A stretch of 64,000 bases of DNA from an uncultured Prevotellaceae bacterium. GTDB taxonomy: Bacteria > Bacteroidota > Bacteroidia > Bacteroidales > Bacteroidaceae. Location of the stretch: contig CADASP010000003.1 of the NCBI GenBank assembly GCA_902790625.1, forward strand, positions 153,261-217,260, read 5' to 3'. Positions 34,298 through 42,226 of this stretch are shown in pieces. The notes beneath the pieces are model-generated. The model was not told the origin of the DNA. It saw nothing but the letters and a program-made list of their open reading frames with translations, and made no database searches. A program made the translations under genes and the position numbers. Positions within the stretch are counted from its first letter, which is position 1, and every line of letters starts with the position of its first letter.

Positions 34298-34628
34298 TTT
34301 TTATTCTTTATCGCATTCAGACTCAAAATGCTCATAAATGATTAGTAGTTCTGATGAAGGCACAAAAGGAAAGTGTGAGCCTACTTAATATATTCCATCT
34401 GTAGGCTCTCGACTGCCCTGTGCAAGAATAAGAAAGTCGCTCACACCTCAGGGCGTATATGTCATAAATACATATATCAATCCCAAGGTAGGCGTTCCTT
34501 CTATTCAGCTGCACAGGTGAGTTGTCGAGATTCACAGATGCGGAATAGCTAAACGCTTCCTAATTGTGTCTTTGCCGCAGTCCTTCTGCGACGCTGCAAA
34601 TTTAAGAAGATTTTCCCAGAAACGCAAA
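34298..34628 (-). promoter_or_regulatory. Promoter and long structured leader of the zinc-ribbon/DUF805 unit
   Basis: Minus strand: -33 TTTG (34628-34625), 20 nt, then -7 TAAATTTG (34604-34597), CAGCGTCG and TAGGAAGCGTTTAGCT (34562-34547). The roughly 300-nt leader has several exact complementary segments: 34373-34380 with 34439-34446, 34377-34384 with 34401-34408, 34417-34424 with 34510-34517, and 34407-34413 with 34524-34530. Some share bases and cannot all form at once, so alternative folds are possible. No gene is seen between 34298 and 34669. Confidence 0.55.
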
Positions 34629-34669
34629 TTTATGAGCGACTTTTTCTTTTCTTCCGCAAAAAATGGTGT

Positions 34670-35071
34670 CTATTTGAACTTGATTACCCGGAAGTCGTTC
34701 TTGTTGTCGATGATGACACCGTCGGCATTGAGCTTTCGAGCCTTACGGGCAGCCTTCCACAACAGGTATTTCTCAAGACGGGGACGCTCAGGACGGATGA
34801 TGGGCAGGATGAGCGGTGTGTATGAACCGTAGGCCGTCACCTCGAAATTGCGCTGCACCTCGTTCTCATTCAGGAACACCTGCACATGTTCGTAGGTGTC
34901 CTTCTTCCGCTGGTCGGTCTTGAAGAGCACTTTGCCGGGCAATGTGGTGCGATGGATTTTCTTCTCGTAGTTCTGCTTCAGCGTGTCGGTGTTGATGTAG
35001 CTGACGGTGCAGCTTGCGGATAAGAATAAGACAGTGCCTAAGAAGAACAGGTTTCTCAGTTGCTTTTTCAT
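34670..35071 (-). CDS. Small lipoprotein, function unknown
   Basis: 133 residues with a lipoprotein signal (MKKQLRNLFFLGTVLFLSASC; Cys21). The mature part is basic and ends KLNADGVIIDNKNDFRVIKFK, a pattern reminiscent of small beta/alpha lipoproteins. A -7 box TACCTTTG lies on the minus strand near 35117-35110. No partner is evident. Confidence 0.7.
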   Translation of the reverse strand: MKKQLRNLFFLGTVLFLSASCTVSYINTDTLKQNYEKKIHRTTLPGKVLFKTDQRKKDTYEHVQVFLNENEVQRNFEVTAYGSYTPLILPIIRPERPRLEKYLLWKAARKARKLNADGVIIDNKNDFRVIKFK

Positions 35072-35165
35072 TTTTCTTGCTTTTTAAAGGTTTGACTTGT
35101 TAACGACGACAAAGGTAACAAGTTTCTTTAGAAAAGCAATCATCCATTTCGTCCACTTTGCAACT

Positions 35166-36463
35166 TCAACAGGGTTCATCGTAATAACGGAACACCTTGC
35201 CATCGTAGGATGGATCGTGGTCAGGGTCGTTGCGCATCATCTGCCATAGTTGTGTCGCACTATAGTAGAGAATGGTCTGGCACCATTCGGTCGACATCGT
35301 GTGCTCACCGACTTTGTCCTGAAATTCCTTCCACACTTGACCATAAAGGGGCATCAGGCTCTCTTCAAAGTCAATCCATAGCTGGGCATAGCGCTGTTGG
35401 TTGATGTGGTAGTAGATGGAGTCGTTGTAATGACCAAGCGCCTTCTTGAATCGCGTGCCTATCAGTCGTTGCAGTTCACGGCGTAAGGCCAGCGTGTCTT
35501 CCGGTAGTTTGCTCGTAATGGCTGGTTTCTGACTTTCATCAGCTGACTGTTGGCCATTGTCCGTTGACCGTTGGCCGTTTTCATCTGTGTACGTCCCTTG
35601 TTCTGCGGGAATGGTCGTTGGGGCTGGCGCCGTAACCTCTGAATGTTTGACTGGAGGAGAAGTATTTGGCGGTGGTACTAAAATGGGTGGCGTTGGGGCA
35701 GGAACCTCTGTTGTAGAAGGGTTACGAGATTTTTGCGTTGCCGAGCTGTCCGGTTGCGACAGGGGTGGGAGCGTGGTCACTTGCTGACGCTCAAATAAGA
35801 AGAGGGCAACGACAGCCAAGGCCACCGCTAAGGCCGCCACCCACCACCACGGGTTTCGTCGATGGCCCACTGCCTGTTGCAGTTCGTCGGCAGAGGCGTA
35901 TCGCAGCTGCATCTGCCTCTCCGTGCAGCGCTTTATCACCTTATTATAAAAACGCGCGCACGGGAGCACCTGCAAGATTCGGCCAATGGCATAGATGTCG
36001 GTGCGGGCGTCCACCTTTGCCGATCCGTCTGTCTGCTCCGGGGCGGCGTATTTGTCTGTGCGTCCCGTTGTATCGGTAAAGCAGTCGGCATAGCAATAGC
36101 CCAGGTCAATGAGCTTGACATTGTGGCCAATGCGCGAAAGGAGGATGTTGTCGGGCTTCAGGTCAAGGTGTACAATCTGATGGCTGTGCAGATAGCCAAC
36201 GACGCTGAGCAGCTGCTGCAGAAAACGGTCGGCGTTCTTACCAGATGGGGATGGTCGAGCGAATAGCCCGTCTCAAACTCCTTCTGCAGGGCGGCCACAT
36301 ATTGCGGATGGGTGCGAAGCTGGGGCTTCAGCCGTTTCAGGAAGTGCAGTTTGCCATACAGCTTTACGCGGTAGCACTCGCACGTGGAGCCACCCACCTG
36401 CAACAGCTCGGCATCGGGGAAGGTGTGCTGCACTTCAGAAAACGACGATGTGCTGTCCATCAT
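35166..36463 (-). pseudogene. Broken membrane Ser/Thr kinase (trio B)
   Basis: A paralogue of the kinase at 28033. The first frame (from 36463) codes MMDSTSSFSEV...CYRVKLYGKLHFLKRLKP...SLDHPHLV and then fails at 36240, stopping at 36158. A second frame is open from 36239 (KNADRFLQQLL...HLDLKPDNILL...RTDIYAIG, membrane span WWWVAALAVALAVVALFLF, Pro/Thr-rich tail) to the stop at 35166. Compared with the intact kinase about 33 residues (hinge and start of the helical lobe) are missing at the junction, with a frame change. This is a deletion of about 100 nt, or an assembly error. Confidence 0.8.
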
Positions 36464-36466
36464 TCA

Positions 36467-37015
36467 TCAGAGGAGTTCAAAGTCGATGCCCTGCGCCTTG
36501 CCCGCCGTGAAAGCGCCCAGGCTGTGGCCGTCTCTGACCACCTCAGCGACGAGTAGCGGATAATGGCGCACGATATGGGTCAACGTCAGCACGTCGCCCT
36601 TCAGCAGCTTGCTGTTCTTGCTCTCAACCACGCGGAAATGATTGTCGCCCAAGTTCTCGATGGTCAGCGTCCGGTTGGGGGGATACGAAATGATTACTTG
36701 CTGCCCTTTCTCTAAATAGCATGCCAGATACTCGTCGCGGTCGTCGAAAGCCGAGTTGCTGCTGTTCTCGTCGATGAGCCGCAAGGCATCCCAACTGGCA
36801 AACCCCAGATAGCGGGCAATGACATCGAGTGTCGAGGTGCGTGGGGTGCGCTCGTCGGCTATGAACCCCAGCAGTCGCTTCATGGTGTTCACGCCAATAT
36901 GCTCGCCCGTCACTGACTCAACGTCGAGGGCCAGCAGCTCGCAATCGCGCGAGAGCCGAATCTCGTGGCCCGACTTCTCTCTCAGCAGTTCTGTGATATA
37001 AGGTGAAAACTTCAT
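36467..37015 (-). CDS. Small two-domain regulator-like protein (trio B)
   Basis: 182 residues from ATG 37015 (MKFSPYITELLREKSG). It is clearly paralogous to the protein at 29611: CELLALDVESVTGEHIGVNTMKRLLGF, STLDVIARYLGFASW and the beta-rich NRTLTIENLGDNHFRVVESKNSKLLKGDVLTL. It lies 14 nt after the guaA stop and 3 nt before the kinase remnant. A longer open frame reaching 37768 is the antisense-type extension into guaA and is not used. Confidence 0.75.
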   Translation of the reverse strand: MKFSPYITELLREKSGHEIRLSRDCELLALDVESVTGEHIGVNTMKRLLGFIADERTPRTSTLDVIARYLGFASWDALRLIDENSSNSAFDDRDEYLACYLEKGQQVIISYPPNRTLTIENLGDNHFRVVESKNSKLLKGDVLTLTHIVRHYPLLVAEVVRDGHSLGAFTAGKAQGIDFELL

Positions 37016-37029
37016 CTGCTCTTTTGTGA

Positions 37030-38943
37030 TTATTCCCACTCGATTGTTGCTGGTGGCTTTGAGGAGATGTCGTAGCAGACGCGGTTGACGCCGCGCACCT
37101 TGTTGATGATTTCGTTGGAGATGCGGGCCATGAAGTCGTAGGGCAGGTGGGCCCAGTCGGCGGTCATGGCATCGGTGCTGGTGACGGCTCGCAGGGCTAC
37201 GGGATGCTCGTAGGTGCGCTCGTCGCCCATCACGCCCACGCTGCGGACGGCGGAGAGGAGGATGGCGCCTGCCTGCCATATCTGGTCGTAGAGCGACACC
37301 TCGATCTGGTCGTTTGGGGAGCTGGTTGTTTGGTCGTTTGGGGAGCTGGTTGTTTGGTCGTTTGGGGAGCTGGTTGTTTGGTCGTTTAGGAGGGTTGTCG
37401 GCACGCCAGCGGCCAGCACGCGACGGGCTTCGTCGCCAGAGAGGCGCACTTTGTACTGGCGCAAGCCTTTTATGAATATGTCGTCGGCATCTTGCAGGAT
37501 GCGCACCTTCTCGGGGGTGATGTCGCCGAGGATGCGCACGGCCAGGCCTGGGCCGGGGAAGGGGTGGCGGGTGATGAGGTGCTCGGGCATGCCCAGCTGG
37601 CGGCCCACGCGGCGCACCTCGTCCTTGAACAGCCACTTCAGCGGCTCGCAGAGCTGCAGGTTCATCTCCTTGGGCAGCCCCCCCACGTTGTGGTGGCTCT
37701 TGATGACCTTGCCCGTGATGTTGAGGCTCTCGATGCGGTCGGGGTAGATGGTGCCCTGGGCGAGCCATTTAAATGAAGAGTGAAGAGTGGTGAGTGAAGC
37801 CCCCCCTACTGCCCCCGAGGGGGCTTCTATAGTTTTGCTTGCAGAACTAACTGCTACCCCCTTCGGGGGGGCGGGGAGGGGGGCTTCCTCCTTTATCAGC
37901 CGCTTGGCCTCGGCGTTGAACACCTCGACGAAGTCGCGGCCGATGATCTTGCGCTTCTGCTCAGGGTCGGTGACACCGGCAAGGTCGGCGAAGAACTTCT
38001 CGCTGGCATCGACACCCACGACGTTCAGCCCCAGCCCGTGATAGTCGTCCATCACCTGCTGGAACTCGTTCTTGCGCAGCATGCCGTGGTCGACGAAGAT
38101 GCAGGTGAGGCGCTGGCCGATGGCGCGGTTGAGCAGCACGGCGGCAACGCTGGAGTCCACTCCGCCTGAGAGGCCGAGGATGACGCGGTCGTCGCCTATC
38201 TGCTCCTTCAGCTCGGCAACGGTGGTCTCAACGAACGAGGCGGCGCTCCACTCGCGGCGTGAGCCGCAGATGTCGACCACGAAGTTCTGCAGCAGCAGCT
38301 TGCCCTGCAAGGTGTGGAACACTTCGGGATGGAACTGGACGGCGAAGATAGGAGCCTCACCCCCAACCCCTCTCCGATTGGAGAGGGGAGTGGATAGACT
38401 CTTTCCTTGTTGCTGCCGCATGGTGTATATACTCCCCTCTCCAATCGGAGAGGGGCCGGGGGTGAGGCTGAAGGCGGCGTTTTTGACATCCTTTGTGCTG
38501 CCGATGACTTGGAAGCCGTCGGGGATGGCGGTGATGGTGTCGCCGTGGCTCATCCACACCTGCGAGTGCTGCTCGAAGCCACGGAAGAGGGGGTTCGTGG
38601 TGTCTACCGTCTGCAGATGGGCGCGCCCGTACTCGCGGCTGTTGGCCTTCTCCACCTTGCCCCCCATGGCGTGCGAGATGAGCTGCGCCCCATAGCAGAT
38701 GCCCAGGACGGGCACCTTGCCTACGAACTGGGCGAGGTCGACCTTGAAGGCTTCTGGGTCGTGGACGGAGTAGGGCGAACCGCTCAGGATGACGCCGATG
38801 ATGGAACCCGACTGCAAATCAGCCTCAACGGTGGGAAACTTGTTGTAGGGCAGGATCTCGCAGAAGGTGTCGAGCTCGCGCACGCGGCGGCCAATGAGCT
38901 GGGTGGTCTGTGAACCGAAGTCGAGGATGATGATTTTCTGCAT
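37030..38943 (-). CDS. guaA: GMP synthase (glutamine-hydrolysing), with three in-frame repeat insertions
   Basis: 637 residues, against about 510-530 for normal GuaA. The GATase domain has [10 protein letters not shown] (nucleophile Cys) and FAVQFHPEV; the ATP-PPase domain has [24 protein letters not shown] and [11 protein letters not shown]; the C-terminus is PPATIEWE. The surplus is explained by three repeat tracts: the 116-bp hairpin 38353-38468 just before the HPEV strand, the GC-rich hairpin 37796-37887 before [10 protein letters not shown], and 24-bp tandem units 37308-37387 ([20 protein letters not shown]). All keep the frame and fall at surface-loop positions, so the enzyme may still work. 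It makes GMP from XMP. Confidence 0.95.
   Translation of the reverse strand: MQKIIILDFGSQTTQLIGRRVRELDTFCEILPYNKFPTVEADLQSGSIIGVILSGSPYSVHDPEAFKVDLAQFVGKVPVLGICYGAQLISHAMGGKVEKANSREYGRAHLQTVDTTNPLFRGFEQHSQVWMSHGDTITAIPDGFQVIGSTKDVKNAAFSLTPGPSPIGEGSIYTMRQQQGKSLSTPLSNRRGVGGEAPIFAVQFHPEVFHTLQGKLLLQNFVVDICGSRREWSAASFVETTVAELKEQIGDDRVILGLSGGVDSSVAAVLLNRAIGQRLTCIFVDHGMLRKNEFQQVMDDYHGLGLNVVGVDASEKFFADLAGVTDPEQKRKIIGRDFVEVFNAEAKRLIKEEAPLPAPPKGVAVSSASKTIEAPSGAVGGASLTTLHSSFKWLAQGTIYPDRIESLNITGKVIKSHHNVGGLPKEMNLQLCEPLKWLFKDEVRRVGRQLGMPEHLITRHPFPGPGLAVRILGDITPEKVRILQDADDIFIKGLRQYKVRLSGDEARRVLAAGVPTTLLNDQTTSSPNDQTTSSPNDQTTSSPNDQIEVSLYDQIWQAGAILLSAVRSVGVMGDERTYEHPVALRAVTSTDAMTADWAHLPYDFMARISNEIINKVRGVNRVCYDISSKPPATIEWE
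37308..37387. repeat. 24-bp tandem repeat inside guaA
   Basis: About 3.3 copies of a unit like GCTGGTTGTTTGGTCGTTTG plus GGGA, encoding NDQTTSSP repeats. It is in frame. Confidence 0.85.
37796..37887. repeat. 92-bp GC-rich hairpin inside guaA
   Basis: Starts GAAGCCCCCCCTAC and ends GGGGAGGGGGGCTTC; inside are two smaller hairpins (CCCCCGAGGGGG and CCCCCTTCGGGGGG). It is read in frame as [20 protein letters not shown]. It resembles the intergenic element at 55344-55395. Confidence 0.75.
38353..38468. repeat. 116-bp GCCTCACCCCC hairpin element inside guaA
   Basis: Ends GCCTCACCCCCAACCCCTCTCC and GGGGCCGGGGGTGAGGC; the centre is homologous to the element at 6667-6781. It inserts [13 protein letters not shown]...GVGGEAP between the GATase strands. 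Confidence 0.85.
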
Positions 38944-38950
38944 ATCTATG

Positions 38951-39062
38951 CCCCCTGAGTTAGGGGGATGGGGGTCTGAACAGACGCTACCAGACTTTTT
39001 TTATTGTTGATTACTACAGGGATTCTGCGCCTGTTCAGACCCCCTGCCCCCTAACTTAGGGG
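38951..39062. repeat. Inverted repeat between the nucleotidyltransferase gene and guaA
   Basis: Arms CCCCTGAGTTAGGGGGATGG...GTCTGAACAG (38951-38984) and its near complement (39031-39062) surround 46 nt that include TTTTTTTATT. The right arm contains the stop codon of the upstream gene. It could be a terminator or attenuator within the gene row. Confidence 0.7.
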
Positions 39063-39802
39063 ATGAAGGCCTCGGCCTCAGCGAGGGTGTCGAGCTTTCC
39101 CACGTCAAGCAGGCGCAGGTCGTCCTTCACCAGTCCCACGATGTGCGAGCGGTGGCAGACGGAGAGGTAGAAGTCGATGATGGGGAAACGGTCGGGGAAG
39201 CGCTCCATGAGTGGGAAGAGGCGGGGTGAGAATGAATGGATGCCTGAGAAGGCGAATTGGTTCAGCGGCTCGCCATGCTGCGACATCCCTGTGCGGCGCA
39301 CGTACTCATAGGGACTTTTCACCTCGCCAGTCTCGATGTTCGTCCAGCCCATGAGGCGCATGGCGTTGTCGAAGAGCAGGTAGCGCTTGGTCTTGCGGCG
39401 GCTCACTAATAGCACGGCATCCTCGTGGGGCAGGTGCTGCCGCGCCATCCAGCCATAGTCGACGTTGTCGAGGATGTCGACGTTGTGGATGAGGATGGGG
39501 TCGTCGGGGTCGAAGAGCGATTGGGCCTTCTTCAGTGCGCCTCCCGTCTCAAGCAGCAGCTGCGTCTCGTCGCTGAAGCTGACGTGGGGGGCGTAGTCGC
39601 TGGCGGCCACGTGGTCGATGATTTGCTGTGCGAAGTGGTGCACGTTGACCACCAGTCGCTGATAGCCCTGCTGCAGGAGTCGGTGGGCGACGATGTCGAT
39701 GAGTGGCTGCCCTCCCACAGGCACCAGCGCCTTGGGCATGGTGTCGGTGAGCGGCTTCAGGCGGCTGCCTATGCCAGCGGCGAGGATCATGGCTTGCTTC
39801 AT
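39056..39802 (-). CDS. Sugar-phosphate nucleotidyltransferase family protein
   Basis: 248 residues with the nucleotidyltransferase start MILAAGIGSRLKPLTDTMPKALVPVGG and the metal site HNVDILDNVD. It resembles MurU/GlmU-type N-acetylmuramate-1-phosphate or hexose-1-phosphate nucleotidyltransferases; the exact sugar is open. It ends inside the arm of an inverted repeat. It follows thiL by 22 nt in a likely operon with sppA, lpxK and thiL. Confidence 0.82.
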   Translation of the reverse strand: MKQAMILAAGIGSRLKPLTDTMPKALVPVGGQPLIDIVAHRLLQQGYQRLVVNVHHFAQQIIDHVAASDYAPHVSFSDETQLLLETGGALKKAQSLFDPDDPILIHNVDILDNVDYGWMARQHLPHEDAVLLVSRRKTKRYLLFDNAMRLMGWTNIETGEVKSPYEYVRRTGMSQHGEPLNQFAFSGIHSFSPRLFPLMERFPDRFPIIDFYLSVCHRSHIVGLVKDDLRLLDVGKLDTLAEAEAFIP

Positions 39803-39824
39803 GGTGTGTGCTGGTGACGGGATT

Positions 39825-40973
39825 TTACGACAAGGGGTTCCATCCCTGTGCCTTCAGTTCAAACTCCTGCCCGTCGCGAGTGACGAGCACCTGGCCGAAG
39901 CGCTGTTCGGTGATGTGGCCGATGAGGCGGACGCCCTCCACCTCCTTGATGCGCTCCAAGTCGCCGATGGGCACGGTGAAGAGCAACTCGTAGTCTTCGC
40001 CGCCATTGAGGGCGCAGGTGGTGACGTTCATGTTCAGCTCTTCGGCCATCACGGCGGTTTGGTAGTCGATGGGCAGCTCTTTCTCAAAGATGCGGCATCC
40101 CACGCCCGACTGCTTGCAGATGTGCATCAGCTCCGACGAGAGTCCGTCGCTGATGTCCATCATGGCCGTTGGCCGTATGCCTGCTTGTCGCAATTTCTCC
40201 ACGATGTCGCCACGTGCTTCAGCCTGCAGCTGCCGTTGCAGCAGGTATTCCTTTCCGCTGAAGTCGGGCGTGGCAAGGTCGGAGAGCTGTGACTTGAGCT
40301 TTGCGATTTGCGATTTGAGCAGTTGAGGAGTTGGGGAGTTGGGGGATTGGGTGGCCACAGCTTTATCGTAGGCTTTCTGTGCTTCGTCAATCCTCTTTCT
40401 CAAGTCGTTATACTGTCCGTAATACACGTTTTTCTCGCGCTCCAGCAGTTGCAAGCCCATGTAGGCGGCCCCCAGGTCGCCCGATACGCATACGAGGTCG
40501 GTGTTGCGTGCCCCGTTGCGATAGACGATGTCTTCCTTTTGTGCTTCGCCGATGCAAGTGATGCTGATGGCCAGTCCGGTGTAGCTGCTGGTGGTGTCGC
40601 CGCCGATGATGTCGACGCCCCACTTCTGGCAGGCCAGTCGTAGCCCTTCGTAGAAGAGTTCGATGTCTTCGACGGTGAAGCGCTTGCTGATGGCTAATGA
40701 GACGGTCATCTGGCGAGGCGTGCCGTTCATGGCGAAGATGTCGCTGATGTTCACCATGGCCGACTTATAGCCCAGGTGCTTCAGGTTGGTATAGGTCAGG
40801 TCGAAGTGAACGCCCTCCATCAGCATGTCGGTGGTGACGAGCACTTGGCTCTGCGGATAGTCGAGCACGGCGCAGTCGTCGCCCACGCCTCGCAGTGTGC
40901 TGGCGTTCTGTGGGGTGATGTCTTTGGTGAGTCGGTCGATGAGTCCAAATTCGCCGAGGGTTGCTATTTCCAT
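39825..40973 (-). CDS. thiL: Thiamine-monophosphate kinase
   Basis: 382 residues of the PurM-like fold: GEFGLIDRL at the start, VGDDCAVLD and DMLMEGVHF for the Asp-rich Mg sites, DISDGLSSEL later. It phosphorylates thiamine phosphate to thiamine diphosphate. The region around 40225-40400 (ATQSPNSPTPQLLKSQIAKL) is longer than usual and its DNA contains GTTGAGGAGTTGGGGAGTTGGG, a simple repeat, so it is a probable in-frame insertion. Confidence 0.92.
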   Translation of the reverse strand: MEIATLGEFGLIDRLTKDITPQNASTLRGVGDDCAVLDYPQSQVLVTTDMLMEGVHFDLTYTNLKHLGYKSAMVNISDIFAMNGTPRQMTVSLAISKRFTVEDIELFYEGLRLACQKWGVDIIGGDTTSSYTGLAISITCIGEAQKEDIVYRNGARNTDLVCVSGDLGAAYMGLQLLEREKNVYYGQYNDLRKRIDEAQKAYDKAVATQSPNSPTPQLLKSQIAKLKSQLSDLATPDFSGKEYLLQRQLQAEARGDIVEKLRQAGIRPTAMMDISDGLSSELMHICKQSGVGCRIFEKELPIDYQTAVMAEELNMNVTTCALNGGEDYELLFTVPIGDLERIKEVEGVRLIGHITEQRFGQVLVTRDGQEFELKAQGWNPLS

Positions 40974-40986
40974 TCGATTTGTTTAT

Positions 40987-42153
40987 TTATTTGAAGGTGA
41001 TGGTATGAGGCTTTGACGTGGCGCGCTTGTCGGTGCGGGGGCGGTGCTCCTCTTTCCCGGTGACGAGGATGCTGTTGCGCGAGTTCTTCTGCACGTATCC
41101 CGTGATGATGTCGTTGAAGCGCTGCGCTTGCTCTTCCTGCATGAACTGTATGTCAACGGGGAGCGCGTAGAGGTGGCGTCGCACCTCGTCGGAAAGTCCC
41201 TCGGCCAGCTGCAGCCTCGTGGCGTCTTTCTCGGTGGTCACGATGAGCTTGCCTTCTGCTGTCATCTGTGCAAAGGCATCGTTGATGCGTTGCACATCGC
41301 GCTGACTGAAATCGTGGTGGTCGGCAAATGTCAAGGGCGTGATGTTGCTGGCATAGGGGGCCAAGTCCTCCTGCATTTGCCTGGGCGAGGCGATGCCGGT
41401 GAGCAGCAGCACGTGTCGGCCTTTCAGGTCGTTGAGTGCGATGTTGCTGGCTTGGGCAAATATGGGGCGCAGGTCGGCATAGTGCAGTGTGGTGAAGAAC
41501 AGATGCTGGTAGGGATAGAGGTTCATGGCCTTGGTGATGAGTCGAAACTCCATGGGCTTCAGGCTCTTGGGGCACTTTGTTACGATGACGATGTCGGCAC
41601 GGTTCTTGCCTTTCATCGATTCGCGCAGTCTACCGGCAGGTAGCAGTTTGTCGTAGATGATGAGCCGGTGATAGTCAACCAGCAGGATGTTGATGCCCGG
41701 CTTCACATATCGGTGCTGGAAGGCATCGTCGAGCAGCACCACGTCGAGCTGCTCATCGTTGTCGGTGAGTCGCTGAATGCCGCGCACCCGTTTCTTGTCG
41801 ACGGCCACGCTGATGTCAGGGAACTTGCTCTTCATCTGCATAGGCTCGTCGCCGATGTCGTTCATGGTGCTGTTGTTGGTGGCCAGCAGGTAGCCGCTGG
41901 TCTTGCGTTTGTAGCCCCTGCTGAGCACTGCCACGTGGAACTTCTCGCGCAGCATCTTCACCAGATATTCCACGTGTGGCGTCTTTCCCGTTCCACCCAC
42001 GGTGATGTTGCCCACAGCGATGACGGGCACGTCGAAGGCTTGGCTTTTCAGCAGACCCACATCAAAGCAGAAGTTCCTGATGCCCACGGCGGCTCCGTAG
42101 AGCCAGCTCAGGGGCAGCAGCGATTCCTTTATTTTGATGTAGTCGCCTTCCAT
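40987..42153 (-). CDS. lpxK: Tetraacyldisaccharide 4'-kinase
   Basis: 388 residues. The P-loop VGNITVGGTGKTPHVEYL (about 47-64) and VVLLDDAFQHRYV are LpxK signatures. The inner-membrane enzyme phosphorylates the lipid A disaccharide at the 4' position. It lies 13 nt upstream of thiL and about 70 nt downstream of sppA. Confidence 0.95.
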   Translation of the reverse strand: MEGDYIKIKESLLPLSWLYGAAVGIRNFCFDVGLLKSQAFDVPVIAVGNITVGGTGKTPHVEYLVKMLREKFHVAVLSRGYKRKTSGYLLATNNSTMNDIGDEPMQMKSKFPDISVAVDKKRVRGIQRLTDNDEQLDVVLLDDAFQHRYVKPGINILLVDYHRLIIYDKLLPAGRLRESMKGKNRADIVIVTKCPKSLKPMEFRLITKAMNLYPYQHLFFTTLHYADLRPIFAQASNIALNDLKGRHVLLLTGIASPRQMQEDLAPYASNITPLTFADHHDFSQRDVQRINDAFAQMTAEGKLIVTTEKDATRLQLAEGLSDEVRRHLYALPVDIQFMQEEQAQRFNDIITGYVQKNSRNSILVTGKEEHRPRTDKRATSKPHTITFK

Positions 42154-42161
42154 GGGGTTTT

Positions 42162-42226
42162 TTATAGATGCTATAGACTTTATAGATGCTATAGACTTTT
42201 ATAGATGCTATAGACTTTTATATGCT
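42162..42226. repeat. TATAGATGCTATAGACTT tandem repeat
   Basis: About 3.3 copies of an 18-19-bp unit filling the gap between sppA and lpxK and reaching into the sppA stop codon. Confidence 0.85.

Noticed and set aside
37016..37768. Long upstream extension of the trio-B regulator-like gene
   Set aside because: It runs through guaA in another frame; the paralogue at 29611 starts at the equivalent of ATG 37015.
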